From Candidatus Methylomirabilota bacterium (GTDB taxonomy: Bacteria; Methylomirabilota; Methylomirabilia; Methylomirabilales; Methylomirabilaceae), in assembly GCA_003104975.1 (NCBI GenBank), contig PQAM01000010.1, forward strand, positions 548,577 through 612,576: a stretch of DNA of 64,000 bases. Reading direction: 5' to 3'. A program made the position numbers and the translations under genes. The stretch's first letter is position 1. Each line of letters begins with the position of its first letter. This document shows positions 1 through 8,646 of this stretch, piece by piece. The notes under the pieces were generated by a model. It worked only from the letters and a program-made list of their open reading frames with translations. It did not search any database and was not told where the DNA came from.

Positions 1-1
1 C

Positions 2-1195
2 GGTATCTACGCGGACAATCTCCGGGCAGACTTCGGGGCGGCCGTCAAGCGCAGCCGCGAGAAGGCAGAGCGACTGTCCAAGGGGATTGAATTCCTAACG
101 CGTAAAAATAAGATCGGTGTCTTCCCCGGAGAGGCCCGTCTTGTCGGGGCTAAGCAACTGGAGATTGCGGATCGAGAGGGTAAGACGAGCGGTGCGATCC
201 GCGCCGAGCGGATCCTCCTGGCGACCGGGTCGAGATCCAGGCTGCTGCCGAACGTCACGGTCGATGGGAAGATCGTGCTGACGAGTACCGAGGCGATGCT
301 GCTGGATCACGCCCCGGCATCGATGATTATCATCGGTGCCGGGGCCATCGGCGTCGAGTTTGCGGACATCTATCAGGCGTATGGAACGGCTGTGACACTG
401 GTCGAACTGCTGCCGACGATCCTGCCGTATGAGGATGAAGAGATCACCGCGCTGCTCCGCCGCGCCCTGATCAAGAAAGGGATGACGATTCACACCAGCA
501 CCAGCGTTGAGCAGGTGAGCGTCGAGGCCGGACAGGCCAGGGTCAGGATATCGAGCAATGGGAAGAGCCAAGAGCTTCTTGGCGAGACGGTCCTGGTGGC
601 GGTCGGCAGGATGCCGAACTCCGAGGTGGGCGGCCTGAACGAGCTGGGTGTCGCCACGAAGAACGGATTTGTTGCGATCGATGAGTGGATGGAGTCGAGC
701 GTTGCCGGGATCTACGCCATCGGCGATCTCGCGGGCGCGCCGCTTCTGGCCCATAAGGCCTCCCACGATGGGATCGTTGCGGTCGAAAAGATGGCCAAAC
801 TTGATGATGTGACGCCGGTCGATCCGCGGAGAATCCCGAGCTGCACCTATTGCGACCCGCAGGTCGCCGGCATCGGTCTGACCGAGGCAAAGGCAAAGGC
901 AAACGGGTATACGGTACGTGTCGGACGATTTCCCTTCAGCGCCAGCGGAATGGCGACGACGCTCGGCGAGACCGAGGGGATGGTGAAAATTGTCGCTGAT
1001 GCCGAACATGGCGAGATTCTGGGCGTGCATATCATGGGCGCCCATGCGACTGAATTGATCGCCGAGGCCGGTCTGGCGATTACCATGGAGGCTACCCCAG
1101 AGGAGATCGCCAGATCGATCCATGCCCACCCGACGCTTGGTGAGGCAATGGGGGAAGCCGCGCTTGCCGTTCTCGGCCGGTCCCTTCACATGTAG
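2..1195 (+). CDS. lpdA: Dihydrolipoyl dehydrogenase (E3), 5'-truncated by window edge
   Basis: This FAD/NAD flavoprotein reoxidises dihydrolipoamide for 2-oxoacid dehydrogenase or glycine cleavage complexes. The reading frame is already open at base 2, so the start and the FAD-binding N-terminus with the redox CxxxxC lie upstream. Visible are the NAD-binding GAGAIGVEFADIYQAYG, the second FAD motif YAIGDLAGAPLLAHKAS and the dimer-interface HAHPTLGEA carrying the catalytic His. These fit a lipoamide dehydrogenase better than glutathione or mercuric reductase. Downstream lipB, which makes the lipoyl precursor, supports a lipoate-related role. The gene ends about 107 bases before lipB. Confidence 0.93.
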   Translation, partial: GIYADNLRADFGAAVKRSREKAERLSKGIEFLTRKNKIGVFPGEARLVGAKQLEIADREGKTSGAIRAERILLATGSRSRLLPNVTVDGKIVLTSTEAMLLDHAPASMIIIGAGAIGVEFADIYQAYGTAVTLVELLPTILPYEDEEITALLRRALIKKGMTIHTSTSVEQVSVEAGQARVRISSNGKSQELLGETVLVAVGRMPNSEVGGLNELGVATKNGFVAIDEWMESSVAGIYAIGDLAGAPLLAHKASHDGIVAVEKMAKLDDVTPVDPRRIPSCTYCDPQVAGIGLTEAKAKANGYTVRVGRFPFSASGMATTLGETEGMVKIVADAEHGEILGVHIMGAHATELIAEAGLAITMEATPEEIARSIHAHPTLGEAMGEAALAVLGRSLHM

Positions 1196-1199
1196 TGGC

Positions 1200-1293
1200 A
1201 GGGGATAGGGTATAGGGGTTGGGGATTAGACAATGGGATCGAGAAGCTCTTTTTGTTGTTCCCTAACACCCAATCCCCAATTCCTAACCCCCG
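1200..1293. repeat. G-rich then C-rich degenerate repeat arms between lpdA and lipB
   Basis: A G-rich arm (about 1201-1229, GGGGATAGGG-like) is followed by a spacer with a T-run and then a C-rich arm (about 1261-1292, CCCTAACACCCAATCCCC-like). The arms are roughly complementary and could form a long imperfect hairpin in RNA. The base composition and short period match the arrays seen between the ccm genes. It could act as a terminator or mRNA-stability element, but no function is shown by the sequence. Confidence 0.6.
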
Positions 1294-1302
1294 GTATCGT
1301 CC

Positions 1303-2037
1303 ATGCGTACGTGTAGCCTGATCGACCTCGGACGCGTACCCTATGCTGACGCACTCACGCTGCAGCGACGGTTAGCGACCCTTCGGGCCGAAGGGTCGCT
1401 GGGTGATATCCTGCTGCTTGTCGAACATCCACCGGTTGTTACCCTCGGACGAGCCGGACAGAAAGCGCACCTCCGTTGCCCGGAATCAATCCTCGCCGGG
1501 CTGGGGATTGAGTTTTTTGAGGTCGAGCGCGGGGGCGACATTACCTATCACGGTCCTGGACAGTTAATAGGCTACCCGATCCTCAATCTGACCGATCACG
1601 GCCGCGACGTACATCGATACCTTCGCCGGCTCGAAGAGGTCCTGACCACGACCTTAGGCCGGTTCAAGATTACCGCCGGTCGCTCATCTGGCCGAACGGG
1701 CGTCTGGGTCGGCGAGCGCAAGATCGCCTCGTTGGGCATTCATATCGGTCGTTGGATCACCCGCCACGGCTTTGCCCTGAACGTCGATATGGATCTGACG
1801 CCGTTCGGTCTGATCGTTCCGTGCGGGATCCAGGATGTCGCAATGACCAGTATGGCGCAGGAGCTGAGCCGTCCGATCTCGATGTGTAAGGTGACCGACA
1901 CATTGGTCGAATGTTTTGAGACGGAGTTCGGGGTGTCGGTGCTCCCCATATCGTTGACGGAGCTGATGAGCGCAGAACCCATTCACGGAGAACTCGGTAT
2001 CAGTGAGACGGCAGCCCTCGTTGGGGGTGTACAGTGA
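1303..2037 (+). CDS. lipB: Octanoyl-[acyl-carrier-protein]:protein N-octanoyltransferase
   Basis: LipB transfers octanoate from acyl carrier protein to the lipoyl domains of E2 and H proteins, the first step of endogenous lipoate synthesis. The 244-residue product has the family length. It carries the signature RGGDITYHGPGQ (residues about 76-87), the Lys-containing KIASLGIHIGRWITRHG, and the NVDMDLTPFGLIVPCGI segment with the catalytic Cys. The ATG at 1303 gives the usual N-terminus. The gene follows lpdA and its stop overlaps the start of the HD-GYP gene in a GTGA junction. LipA is not in the window. Confidence 0.95.
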   Translation: MRTCSLIDLGRVPYADALTLQRRLATLRAEGSLGDILLLVEHPPVVTLGRAGQKAHLRCPESILAGLGIEFFEVERGGDITYHGPGQLIGYPILNLTDHGRDVHRYLRRLEEVLTTTLGRFKITAGRSSGRTGVWVGERKIASLGIHIGRWITRHGFALNVDMDLTPFGLIVPCGIQDVAMTSMAQELSRPISMCKVTDTLVECFETEFGVSVLPISLTELMSAEPIHGELGISETAALVGGVQ

Positions 2038-3044
2038 TCAATCCTCTGCCTCCATCCCGTGGGACGATCCTGGTCGTAGACGACCAGGAGGTCAACTCCG
2101 CTCTGATTGAAACGATTCTAGCCCCTCAGGGCTATGAGATCATCTCAGCGACCGATGGGAAACGCGCCCTTGAATTGGTGGCCACCCGGCCGCCCGATCT
2201 GATTCTGCTCGATGTGATCATGCCGGGGATGAGCGGGTTTGAGGTCTGCACCCGGCTGAAGGAGGACGAGCGAACCCGCCTGATTCCCATCGTGATGGTG
2301 ACCTCGCTTAGCGATCTGCCGGACAGAATCCGTGGCATCGAGGTCGGGGCCGACGATTTTTTGAGCAAACCGTTTCATCCGGCGGAGTTGAGCGCGCGGG
2401 TCCGCTCTCTGCTCAGGGTCAAGCAGTTTACTGATGAATTGGAAGATGCGGAGGACGTATTGTGCGCGCTGGCCCTCAGCGTTGAGGCTAAGGATGCGTA
2501 CACCGATGGCCACTGTGAGCGATTAGCGCGCTACTCAGTAGCCCTCGGACGAAGCCTTGGCCTGCCCAAGGACCAACTCAGAGCGCTGCATAGGGGAGGC
2601 TATCTGCACGACGTCGGGAAGATCGCCGTCCCGGAGTCGATCCTGAATAAGACGACGGAATTGACGGAAGAGGAGTCGCGGATCATACGGGAACATCCGA
2701 TCATCGGAGAGCGGATCTGCAAGCCGCTCAAGTCGTTGAAATTTGTCCTCCCCATCATTCGTCACCATCATGAACGGTGGGATGGCCGCGGGTATCCCGA
2801 CGGCTTGGCGCGAGAGAAGATTCCGCTGGCCGCCCGGATCATTCAGACGGTTGACATCTATGATGCGCTGATGACGGCCCGGCCCTACAAGCCGTCCCTT
2901 GATCTGCATCAGGCCGTTATGATCATGCGGCAGGCAGCGCAGGAGGGCTCGTGCGATCGTCGATTAATTGAGCAGTTTATCGGCTTGCTGCAGTCGGGCC
3001 AGAATCTGGTGGGTTTAGAGAAGGCAAGACCCAGATCGCTATAG
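2034..3044 (+). CDS. Response regulator with HD-GYP cyclic-di-GMP phosphodiesterase domain
   Basis: The N-terminal receiver domain (about residues 10-130) has the acidic VDDQE pair, the phosphoacceptor Asp in LLDVIMPGMSG and the conserved Lys in SKPFHPAE. The C-terminal HD-GYP domain has YLHDVGKI, the metal-binding HPIIGERI and IRHHHERWDGRGYPDG, all needed for c-di-GMP hydrolysis. This is the RpfG-like architecture of 336 residues. The GTG start overlaps the lipB stop by four bases, so it is probably translated with lipB, although no link to lipoate is known. No partner histidine kinase is visible. Confidence 0.92.
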   Translation: MINPLPPSRGTILVVDDQEVNSALIETILAPQGYEIISATDGKRALELVATRPPDLILLDVIMPGMSGFEVCTRLKEDERTRLIPIVMVTSLSDLPDRIRGIEVGADDFLSKPFHPAELSARVRSLLRVKQFTDELEDAEDVLCALALSVEAKDAYTDGHCERLARYSVALGRSLGLPKDQLRALHRGGYLHDVGKIAVPESILNKTTELTEEESRIIREHPIIGERICKPLKSLKFVLPIIRHHHERWDGRGYPDGLAREKIPLAARIIQTVDIYDALMTARPYKPSLDLHQAVMIMRQAAQEGSCDRRLIEQFIGLLQSGQNLVGLEKARPRSL

Positions 3045-3071
3045 TTTGACACTCGTTCGGCCCCTTTTAAG

Positions 3072-3100
3072 TTGTCCCTCCACGGACGTTCTGCTACACT
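3072..3100 (+). promoter_or_regulatory. Candidate sigma-70 promoter of the ccm operon
   Basis: TTGTCC (3072-3077) is separated by 17 bases from TACACT (3095-3100). An overlapping TATACT lies at 3100-3105. It sits in the only sizeable gap upstream of ccmA. The assignment rests on motif and position only. Confidence 0.45.
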
Positions 3101-3275
3101 ATACTTGTATTGAAAACCGGGTGTGAATCGCTATCTGACCTCATGTTCGCCATCTGCGTGAATCCGCCGTTTGGCCGCGCCGTCCCGTATGAGACCGCAT
3201 ACGGCGGCGCCGAACCTCCAGGGCTATGGGCTTCCAATGGCGATCGCTGACGGAACGGGGGGACTTCATGGGGTC

Positions 3276-3992
3276 GTGCTGGCCGTCGAGACTACAGGCC
3301 TGATCAAGTGGTACGGCGCACATCCGGCCCTACGCGGCGTAAATCTGCAGATCGGTCAGGGCGAGATCCTCGCGCTGTTTGGCCCGAATGGAGCAGGGAA
3401 GAGCACCCTGCTGAGAATTCTTACCGGGCTGGTCCGACCGACCGCCGGATCAGTACGGGTGACCGGACTGGAGGTCGGCAAGTGTGGCGACGGCGTCAGG
3501 CGGGCGATCGGGGTGCTGACCCACGGTCACCAGCTCTATGAGACCTTGACCGCTCGAGAAAATCTGCAGTTTGCGGCGACCATGCTCGGACTGGATCGGC
3601 CGGCCGAGCGGGTGGCCAAGGTGCTGGCAAAGGTCGGACTGGAGACGGCGGCAGACGGTCGGGTCAAGACCTTTTCCAGTGGGATGAAGCGGCGCCTGGC
3701 CCTCGCGAAGCTGATGCTGCGCGAACCGAAGGTGATGCTCCTGGACGAGCCGTTTACCAATCTCGACCTACAGGCGGCGAAGCTGTTGGAAGAGTTTCTT
3801 CTCGCCTCAAAGGCTGCCGGGGTGACGACCGTATTGGCCACCCATGATCTGACGATGGGGTTTACTATGGCGGATCGTGTGGCGGTGTTGCAACAGGGGC
3901 GGCTGGTCTTTGATGCGAGACGGGACGAGGTGAGTCTGGAGTCGTTGCGTTCGCTCTTTTCGATCCACGGCGAATTATGGGGGGGCGAATGA
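3276..3992 (+). CDS. ccmA: Heme/cytochrome c biogenesis ABC transporter ATP-binding protein CcmA
   Basis: CcmA is the ATPase of the CcmABCD complex that releases heme-loaded CcmE in System I cytochrome c maturation. The sequence shows Walker A GPNGAGKST, the ABC signature FSSGMKRRL, Walker B VMLLDEPF and the switch His in ATHD. The open frame extends upstream to 3171, but homologues normally begin about ten residues before the KWYG segment. The GTG at 3276 fits that, with an ATG at 3237 as an alternative. The stop overlaps ccmB in an ATGA junction. Function is confident, the start is not. Confidence 0.88.
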   Translation: MLAVETTGLIKWYGAHPALRGVNLQIGQGEILALFGPNGAGKSTLLRILTGLVRPTAGSVRVTGLEVGKCGDGVRRAIGVLTHGHQLYETLTARENLQFAATMLGLDRPAERVAKVLAKVGLETAADGRVKTFSSGMKRRLALAKLMLREPKVMLLDEPFTNLDLQAAKLLEEFLLASKAAGVTTVLATHDLTMGFTMADRVAVLQQGRLVFDARRDEVSLESLRSLFSIHGELWGGE

Positions 3993-4666
3993 TCTTCGCT
4001 CGGCGGGTTGCGGCGATCGCGTGGAAGGACCTGATTGCGGAGTGGCGCGATCGAGAGAGCATGACCGCCATGTGTTTTTTTGCGTTTCTGGTGCTGTTCC
4101 TCTTCAACTTTGCGCTCGGAGGGGATCAGACGCTGATCCGTGGCGCCTCATCCGGCCTGTTGTGGCTGGCCTTTACATTCACTGCTGTGCTCGGTCTCGC
4201 TCGATCGGTTCAGGGCGAAATGACGAATGACTGCCTCGACGGCCTGCTGCTGTATCCGGCCGAGCGGGAGGCCATCTTCCTGGGGAAGCTGTGCGGCAGC
4301 TTCATCGTCATCATGCTGGTCGAGCTGATCAGCTTTCCCGTCTTTGCTGTCCTCTACAACATGGATATCTGGTCGCAACTTCCCAAACTGCTGTTGATCG
4401 CCGTGCCGGCGACGTTCGGATTTGCAACGGCGGGAACGTTGTTGTCGACGATGACGGTGGGTCTGAGGGCGCGAGAGGCGATGCTGCCGTTTCTGCTGTT
4501 TCCTCTGACTATCCCCCTGATCCTGGCAGCGGTCAGAGGGACAGAGATCGTCCTGCGAGGCGAGGTATTCGAGCTGGCGATGCCTTGGCTCAAGCTGACC
4601 GGAGCATTCGATGTCTTGTTTCTTGTGGGGTCGCTGCTGACGTTCGAACTGCTGATTGAGGAATGA
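3989..4666 (+). CDS. ccmB: Heme exporter permease CcmB
   Basis: CcmB is the integral-membrane partner of CcmA. The product is about 225 residues with six hydrophobic segments. It starts with the family-typical basic amphipathic stretch containing AWKDLIAEWRDRES, followed by FLVLFLFNFALG. The ATG at 3989 overlaps the ccmA stop (ATGA) and has a G-rich ribosome site just upstream. An in-frame ATG at 3977 is possible. The end is followed by a repeat-filled gap before ccmC. Confidence 0.92.
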   Translation: MIFARRVAAIAWKDLIAEWRDRESMTAMCFFAFLVLFLFNFALGGDQTLIRGASSGLLWLAFTFTAVLGLARSVQGEMTNDCLDGLLLYPAEREAIFLGKLCGSFIVIMLVELISFPVFAVLYNMDIWSQLPKLLLIAVPATFGFATAGTLLSTMTVGLRAREAMLPFLLFPLTIPLILAAVRGTEIVLRGEVFELAMPWLKLTGAFDVLFLVGSLLTFELLIEE

Positions 4667-4705
4667 CAAATTGGTACGAAGTCTAAAGTATATGGTTCAG
4701 CCGTC

Positions 4706-4740
4706 ACCCTATACCCTAAACCCTGGACCCTATACCCTGG
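4706..4740. repeat. Five exact-period ACCCTNN heptamers
   Basis: Thirty-five bases form five consecutive seven-base units, ACCCT followed by AT, AA, GG, AT and GG. The array lies between ccmB and ccmC, leaves no room for a gene and contains no start codon. The same unit occurs in the ccmG-ccmH gap and, reversed, at the end of pdxJ. Confidence 0.9.
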
Positions 4741-4759
4741 TTTTAAGGTGCACGGTTCG

Positions 4760-5443
4760 ATGAGCGGACAGGGGTGGGAGCGTACGCTGGGTATCTTGGC
4801 GGTCTTTGGCGTGGCGGCGGGGCTGTACACCGCATTCGTCTACGCGCCGCCCGATGCGGTGCAGGGAGAGGTACAGCGGCTGATGTACCTGCACGTCCCG
4901 CTGATTCTGGTCGGCTATCTGGCGTTTTTTGTGGTCTTCGTCACAAGTATTCTGTATCTATGGCGTCGTCATCGGGGGTATGACGCAATTGCGCACTCCT
5001 CCGCAGAGATCGGTGTAATTTTTACAGCCTTGTCAATTGCCATCGGTTCTATATGGGGCCGGCCGACGTGGGGAGCCTGGTGGACTTGGGACGCGCGGTT
5101 GACGACGACGGCGATCCTGCTGCTGGTCTTTCTCGGCTATTTGATGCTTCGGACGCTGGTAGAGGATCCGTCGAGAGGCGCAACGTTCAGTGCAGTACTC
5201 GGGATTCTCGGTTTCCTCGACATCCCGATCATTCACATGTCGGTCGTGTGGTGGCGTACGTTGCATCAGCCGGCGTCGATCCTCAAGCCGGGTCTGTCAA
5301 CGGTGGCCCCGGATATGCAGATGGCGCTGTACACGAATCTCGTCGCCTTCGGGTTACTCTACGGGTACCTCCTGGTGAAGCGATTGCGGATCGAGGAGAC
5401 GAGGGAAGAGTTGCTCAGGCTACAAATGGAACGACTCGGGTGA
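4760..5443 (+). CDS. ccmC: Heme handling membrane protein CcmC
   Basis: CcmC presents heme to the chaperone CcmE at the outer face of the inner membrane. The tryptophan-rich WGRPTWGAWWTWDARL signature is present, with flanking His residues in LMYLHVP and DIPIIHMSVVWWRT that serve as heme ligands in the family. Six membrane segments and about 228 residues match the family. I take the ATG at 4760, which has AAGG upstream; a GTG at 4748 is also in frame. The stop overlaps the ccmD start. Confidence 0.94.
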   Translation: MSGQGWERTLGILAVFGVAAGLYTAFVYAPPDAVQGEVQRLMYLHVPLILVGYLAFFVVFVTSILYLWRRHRGYDAIAHSSAEIGVIFTALSIAIGSIWGRPTWGAWWTWDARLTTTAILLLVFLGYLMLRTLVEDPSRGATFSAVLGILGFLDIPIIHMSVVWWRTLHQPASILKPGLSTVAPDMQMALYTNLVAFGLLYGYLLVKRLRIEETREELLRLQMERLG

Positions 5444-5586
5444 ATCCATGGGGTTATGTTCTGGCTGGATATACACTGACAGCCGTCAGTGTACTCCTGT
5501 ATCTCATATCGCTTGGCTGGCGGAAGAGGGCGGTGGACGTGCAGTGTGAGGCCCTCAAACGCCGGCAGAAGGACGCGGCAGGATGA
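5440..5586 (+). CDS. ccmD: Short heme exporter subunit CcmD-like
   Basis: This 48-residue protein has one N-terminal membrane helix (about residues 6-27), the WGYVLAGYTLTAV segment typical of CcmD, and a basic cytoplasmic tail ending RRQKDAAG. CcmD stabilises CcmE binding to CcmABC. The GTG start at 5440 overlaps the ccmC stop (GTGA), and its own stop overlaps the ccmE ATG (ATGA at 5583). Position and size make the call secure even though sequence conservation is low. Confidence 0.85.
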   Translation: MNPWGYVLAGYTLTAVSVLLYLISLGWRKRAVDVQCEALKRRQKDAAG

Positions 5587-6032
5587 CGAAGAGGACGAAA
5601 CTACTGTTGGGGGGAGGTCTCATCATAGTGGCTCTCGCGTACTTGATCAACAGCGGGATCCGTGAGGCGAGCGTGTACTACATCACACCGTCCGAACTGA
5701 AGGCGAAGGGTAAGGCGGTCTCCGATCAATCGTTCCGCCTGGGCGGAATGGTGGTGCCGGGGTCGCTTCACTGGGAGCCGCAGACGCTCAAACTCACGTT
5801 TCGATTAACCGACGGCAAGGAGGAGGTCGCGGTCGAACATATCGGTTCTCCGCCCGATCTTTTTAAGGAGGGCGCCGGCGCCGTGGTCGAGGGAAAGTGC
5901 ACGGCTGATGGTCCCTTTCGATCAAGCATGATCATGGCCAAGCACTCGGAGGAGTATACCCCCCCGAAGGACGGCGAAGGCTCGGCCAAGCATATCCACC
6001 GACCGTTGGCCGCGCCGCAGGGCGTACAATAA
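5583..6032 (+). CDS. ccmE: Heme chaperone CcmE
   Basis: CcmE binds heme covalently in the periplasm and hands it to the CcmF lyase. The sequence has an N-terminal anchor helix (about residues 6-24), an OB-fold body with FRLGGMVVPGSL, and the heme-attachment motif AKHSEEYTPP with the conserved His and Tyr. This is the classical His type rather than the Cys type found in some archaea and delta-proteobacteria. Its 149 residues match the family. The TAA stop shares its last A with the ccmF ATG. Confidence 0.95.
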   Translation: MTKRTKLLLGGGLIIVALAYLINSGIREASVYYITPSELKAKGKAVSDQSFRLGGMVVPGSLHWEPQTLKLTFRLTDGKEEVAVEHIGSPPDLFKEGAGAVVEGKCTADGPFRSSMIMAKHSEEYTPPKDGEGSAKHIHRPLAAPQGVQ

Positions 6033-8032
6033 TGATTGCGACGCTCGGTCGATTCAGTCTCTGGTTGGCCCTCGCCCTTGCGGTCTACGGGGCGGTCGTG
6101 TCGATCCTTGGCGCGCGGCGGCAGCGGGCGTCTTTGATCGAGAGCGGCCAAGGGGCCGTCGTATCGGTGTTCGGCCTGAGTACGTTTGCGGTTCTGCTGA
6201 TGGAGGCCGGGCTGGTCGGGCGCGACTTCAGCCTTGAGTACGTGGCCAGAAACGGCAGCACCGACACGCCGCTGTTCTTTGAGATCATCGCGTTGTGGGG
6301 GGCGCTTGAGGGCTCCATCCTGCTCTGGATCTGGCTATTGGCGCTCATGAGCCTGATCGCGGTGTGGCTTGAGCGAAAGCGGCAGCGTGAATTGATCCCC
6401 TATGTGACGGCGATCCTGTTGTGCATCTCGGCGTTCTTTCTCTTCCTGGCCGCCGTTCCGGCCAGCCCATTTACGACCATCTTCCCGCCGCCGCCGGATG
6501 GACGCGGACCGAATCCGCTCCTGCAAAACCACCCGCTGATGGCCGTTCACCCGCCCGGGTTGTACGCCGGCTATGTCGGCTGGTCGATTCCCTATGCCTT
6601 CGGGATGGCCGCATTGATCACCGGCCGACTCGGCGAGACCTGGATCAGGACCGTGCGTCGCTGGTCGCTGGCATCCTGGGGCTTTCTCACGATCGGCATC
6701 ATCGTCGGCGGACGGTGGTCCTACGCGGTGCTGGGCTGGGGCGGGTATTGGGCCTGGGACCCGGTAGAAAACGCCTCGCTGCTCCCCTGGCTGACCGGGA
6801 CGGCGTTTCTGCATACGGTGATGATCCAAGAGCGACGCAAGATGCTGAAGTTCTGGAATGTCGCATTGGTGATCCTCACCTTCGCGCTGACCATCTTCGG
6901 GACCTTTCTCACGCGAAGCGGCATCCTGTCGTCGGTTCACACCTTTTCCAACTCGTCGGTCGGGCCGTTATTCCTGATCTTTATCGGCGTCATTCTGTTG
7001 ATCTCCTTCGCGCTGCTGGTCTATCGGAGCGACAGGCTGCAGGCGGAGGGTGATCTTGACTCGTTGGTATCCCGCGAGAGCGCGTTTCTGGTGAACAATC
7101 TGCTGTTGCTGGGGTTCGCCTTTTCGGTTCTGCTCGGTACGCTGTTCCCCCTGCTGTCTGAGGCGGTTCGCGGGGTGAAGGTCAGCGTCGGCGAGCCGTT
7201 CTTCAACACCGTAAACATTCCGATCGGTCTGGCGCTGATCTTTTTGATGGCGATCGGACCGCTGATTGCCTGGCGACATGCCTCGCTGGAGAGTCTGCGT
7301 CGGACCTTTGCTGTGCCGTTATACCTGGCGCTCCTCGGTACGGGAATCTCCTGGTTCTTTGGGGTTCGAGGGTTATACCCGCTACTCGCCTTCGCGCTCA
7401 GTCTCTTCACCGTCACCACCGTCTTTCAGGAGTTTGGTCGGGGCGTCATCGCGCGGCGACGAAATACGGGTGAGGGTTATCTCATGGCGCTTTCGAAACT
7501 GACCAGCCGGGGGCGACGGCGCTACGGCGGGTTGATCGTTCATCTGGGGGTAGCGTTCCTGGTGGTCGGCATTACCGCCTCGTCGTTCTTCAAGTTGGAG
7601 CAGGAGGTCACACTGAAGCAGGGCGAGTCGCTTCAACTCGGTCGGTACCAGGTACGGTTTGACGAACTGAGCGCTTGGCAAGAGCCGCACCGCTTTGTGG
7701 TGCAGGGCAATTTTACAATCTTTAACGCGAACCAGAAGGTGGGCGAGATGCGACCCGCCAAGCGGTTCTATCCGTCCGAGCAACAGCCGATCGGGACGGT
7801 CGACATTCGCTCGACCATGCGGGAAGATCTGTATCTGGTCCTGTCGTCGTTTACCCAGGACGGCACGTCGGCGACGGTGAAGGCATTGGTTCGCCCGCTG
7901 GTCATGTGGATCTGGGTCGGGGGGTGGGTGATGGTCCTCGGCTCGCTGATCGCGATCTGGCCGGATCGGCGACGGGCTGTCGTGGCCGAGGCAACCTCGG
8001 AGTACGCGGTATGGCAACCTGGAAGAAGCTGA
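6032..8032 (+). CDS. ccmF: Cytochrome c heme lyase subunit CcmF
   Basis: CcmF is the large membrane protein that reduces heme and ligates it to apocytochrome c. At 666 residues it has many membrane helices and the tryptophan-rich WAWDPVENASLLPWL signature near residue 240. Supporting motifs include ALWGALEGSILLW near residue 90 and HPPGLYAGYVGWSIPYAF near residue 170. A large periplasmic domain lies near the C-terminus (about residues 500-620). The downstream ccmG start lies 22 bases inside the ccmF end. Confidence 0.96.
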   Translation: MIATLGRFSLWLALALAVYGAVVSILGARRQRASLIESGQGAVVSVFGLSTFAVLLMEAGLVGRDFSLEYVARNGSTDTPLFFEIIALWGALEGSILLWIWLLALMSLIAVWLERKRQRELIPYVTAILLCISAFFLFLAAVPASPFTTIFPPPPDGRGPNPLLQNHPLMAVHPPGLYAGYVGWSIPYAFGMAALITGRLGETWIRTVRRWSLASWGFLTIGIIVGGRWSYAVLGWGGYWAWDPVENASLLPWLTGTAFLHTVMIQERRKMLKFWNVALVILTFALTIFGTFLTRSGILSSVHTFSNSSVGPLFLIFIGVILLISFALLVYRSDRLQAEGDLDSLVSRESAFLVNNLLLLGFAFSVLLGTLFPLLSEAVRGVKVSVGEPFFNTVNIPIGLALIFLMAIGPLIAWRHASLESLRRTFAVPLYLALLGTGISWFFGVRGLYPLLAFALSLFTVTTVFQEFGRGVIARRRNTGEGYLMALSKLTSRGRRRYGGLIVHLGVAFLVVGITASSFFKLEQEVTLKQGESLQLGRYQVRFDELSAWQEPHRFVVQGNFTIFNANQKVGEMRPAKRFYPSEQQPIGTVDIRSTMREDLYLVLSSFTQDGTSATVKALVRPLVMWIWVGGWVMVLGSLIAIWPDRRRAVVAEATSEYAVWQPGRS

Positions 8033-8529
8033 GTCTGCTCCTCAGTATCGTCCCGATCCTCCTCTTACTCGCCTACGGCTTCAAAACCAATCCGAGAGAG
8101 GTGCCGTCCCCGCTGGTGGGGCGTCAGGCGCCCCCGTTTGCCATGGCTGCGTTCGATGGGAGTAGCCACACGTTGGAGCAACACCGCGGGAGCCCCGTCG
8201 TACTCAACTTCTGGGCGTCCTGGTGCTTCCCGGCCTGTTACGAGGAGGCGCCTCACCTGGAGGCGGCCTGGCAAAGTTATCGGGATCGAGGGGTGGTGGT
8301 CATCGGTGTGGATATCCAGGATCGGGATGCCGATGCGAAGGTATTCATTGATCGATTCAAGCTCAGCTTTCCAAACGGTCCTGATGTACAGGGTAAGGTA
8401 TCGATCGACTATGGCGTCTACGGGGTTCCGGAGACCTTCTTCATCAATCGCGACGGTACGATTCATTACAAGCACGTCGGCGCCCTCGATGCGAAGATCC
8501 TGAAGGCGAAGATTGAGGAAATGCTATAA
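8011..8529 (+). CDS. ccmG: Membrane-anchored thioredoxin-like protein CcmG/DsbE with CxxxC site
   Basis: This periplasmic thioredoxin-fold protein would keep apocytochrome CXXCH cysteines reduced. It has an N-terminal anchor (about residues 5-23), the thioredoxin core NFWASW and the cis-Pro region YGVYGVPETFFI. The active site reads WCFPACYEEAP. The two cysteines are therefore three residues apart (CFPAC), one more than the usual CxxC, while the residues after the second Cys keep normal spacing. The ATG at 8011 gives 172 residues and overlaps ccmF by 22 bases. Its place in the ccm operon makes the role likely. Confidence 0.9.
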   Translation: MATWKKLSLLLSIVPILLLLAYGFKTNPREVPSPLVGRQAPPFAMAAFDGSSHTLEQHRGSPVVLNFWASWCFPACYEEAPHLEAAWQSYRDRGVVVIGVDIQDRDADAKVFIDRFKLSFPNGPDVQGKVSIDYGVYGVPETFFINRDGTIHYKHVGALDAKILKAKIEEML

Positions 8530-8533
8530 AGAC

Positions 8534-8623
8534 AGGGTGGGAGGGGGTAGGGTGTGGGGTATAGGATACAGGGTGGCAAAGGCGGGGGTTGTCAAACCCT
8601 TTACCCTAAACCCTATACCCTGC
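8534..8623. repeat. Opposed G-rich and C-rich heptamer arrays between ccmG and ccmH
   Basis: AGGGT-type cores start at 8534, 8542, 8549, 8556, 8563 and 8570, a period of seven with one eight. They are followed by four C-rich heptamers from 8596: ACCCTTT, ACCCTAA, ACCCTAT and ACCCTGC. The arms are complementary, so the transcript could fold into a long imperfect hairpin. No gene fits in this gap. Confidence 0.85.
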
Positions 8624-8646
8624 TTTTGAGGGGGGTAGGGTAACAA

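Noticed and set aside
95-1189. Long minus-strand open frame antisense to lpdA
   Set aside because: It mirrors the codon bias of the real gene, lacks any family pattern and has no ribosome site.
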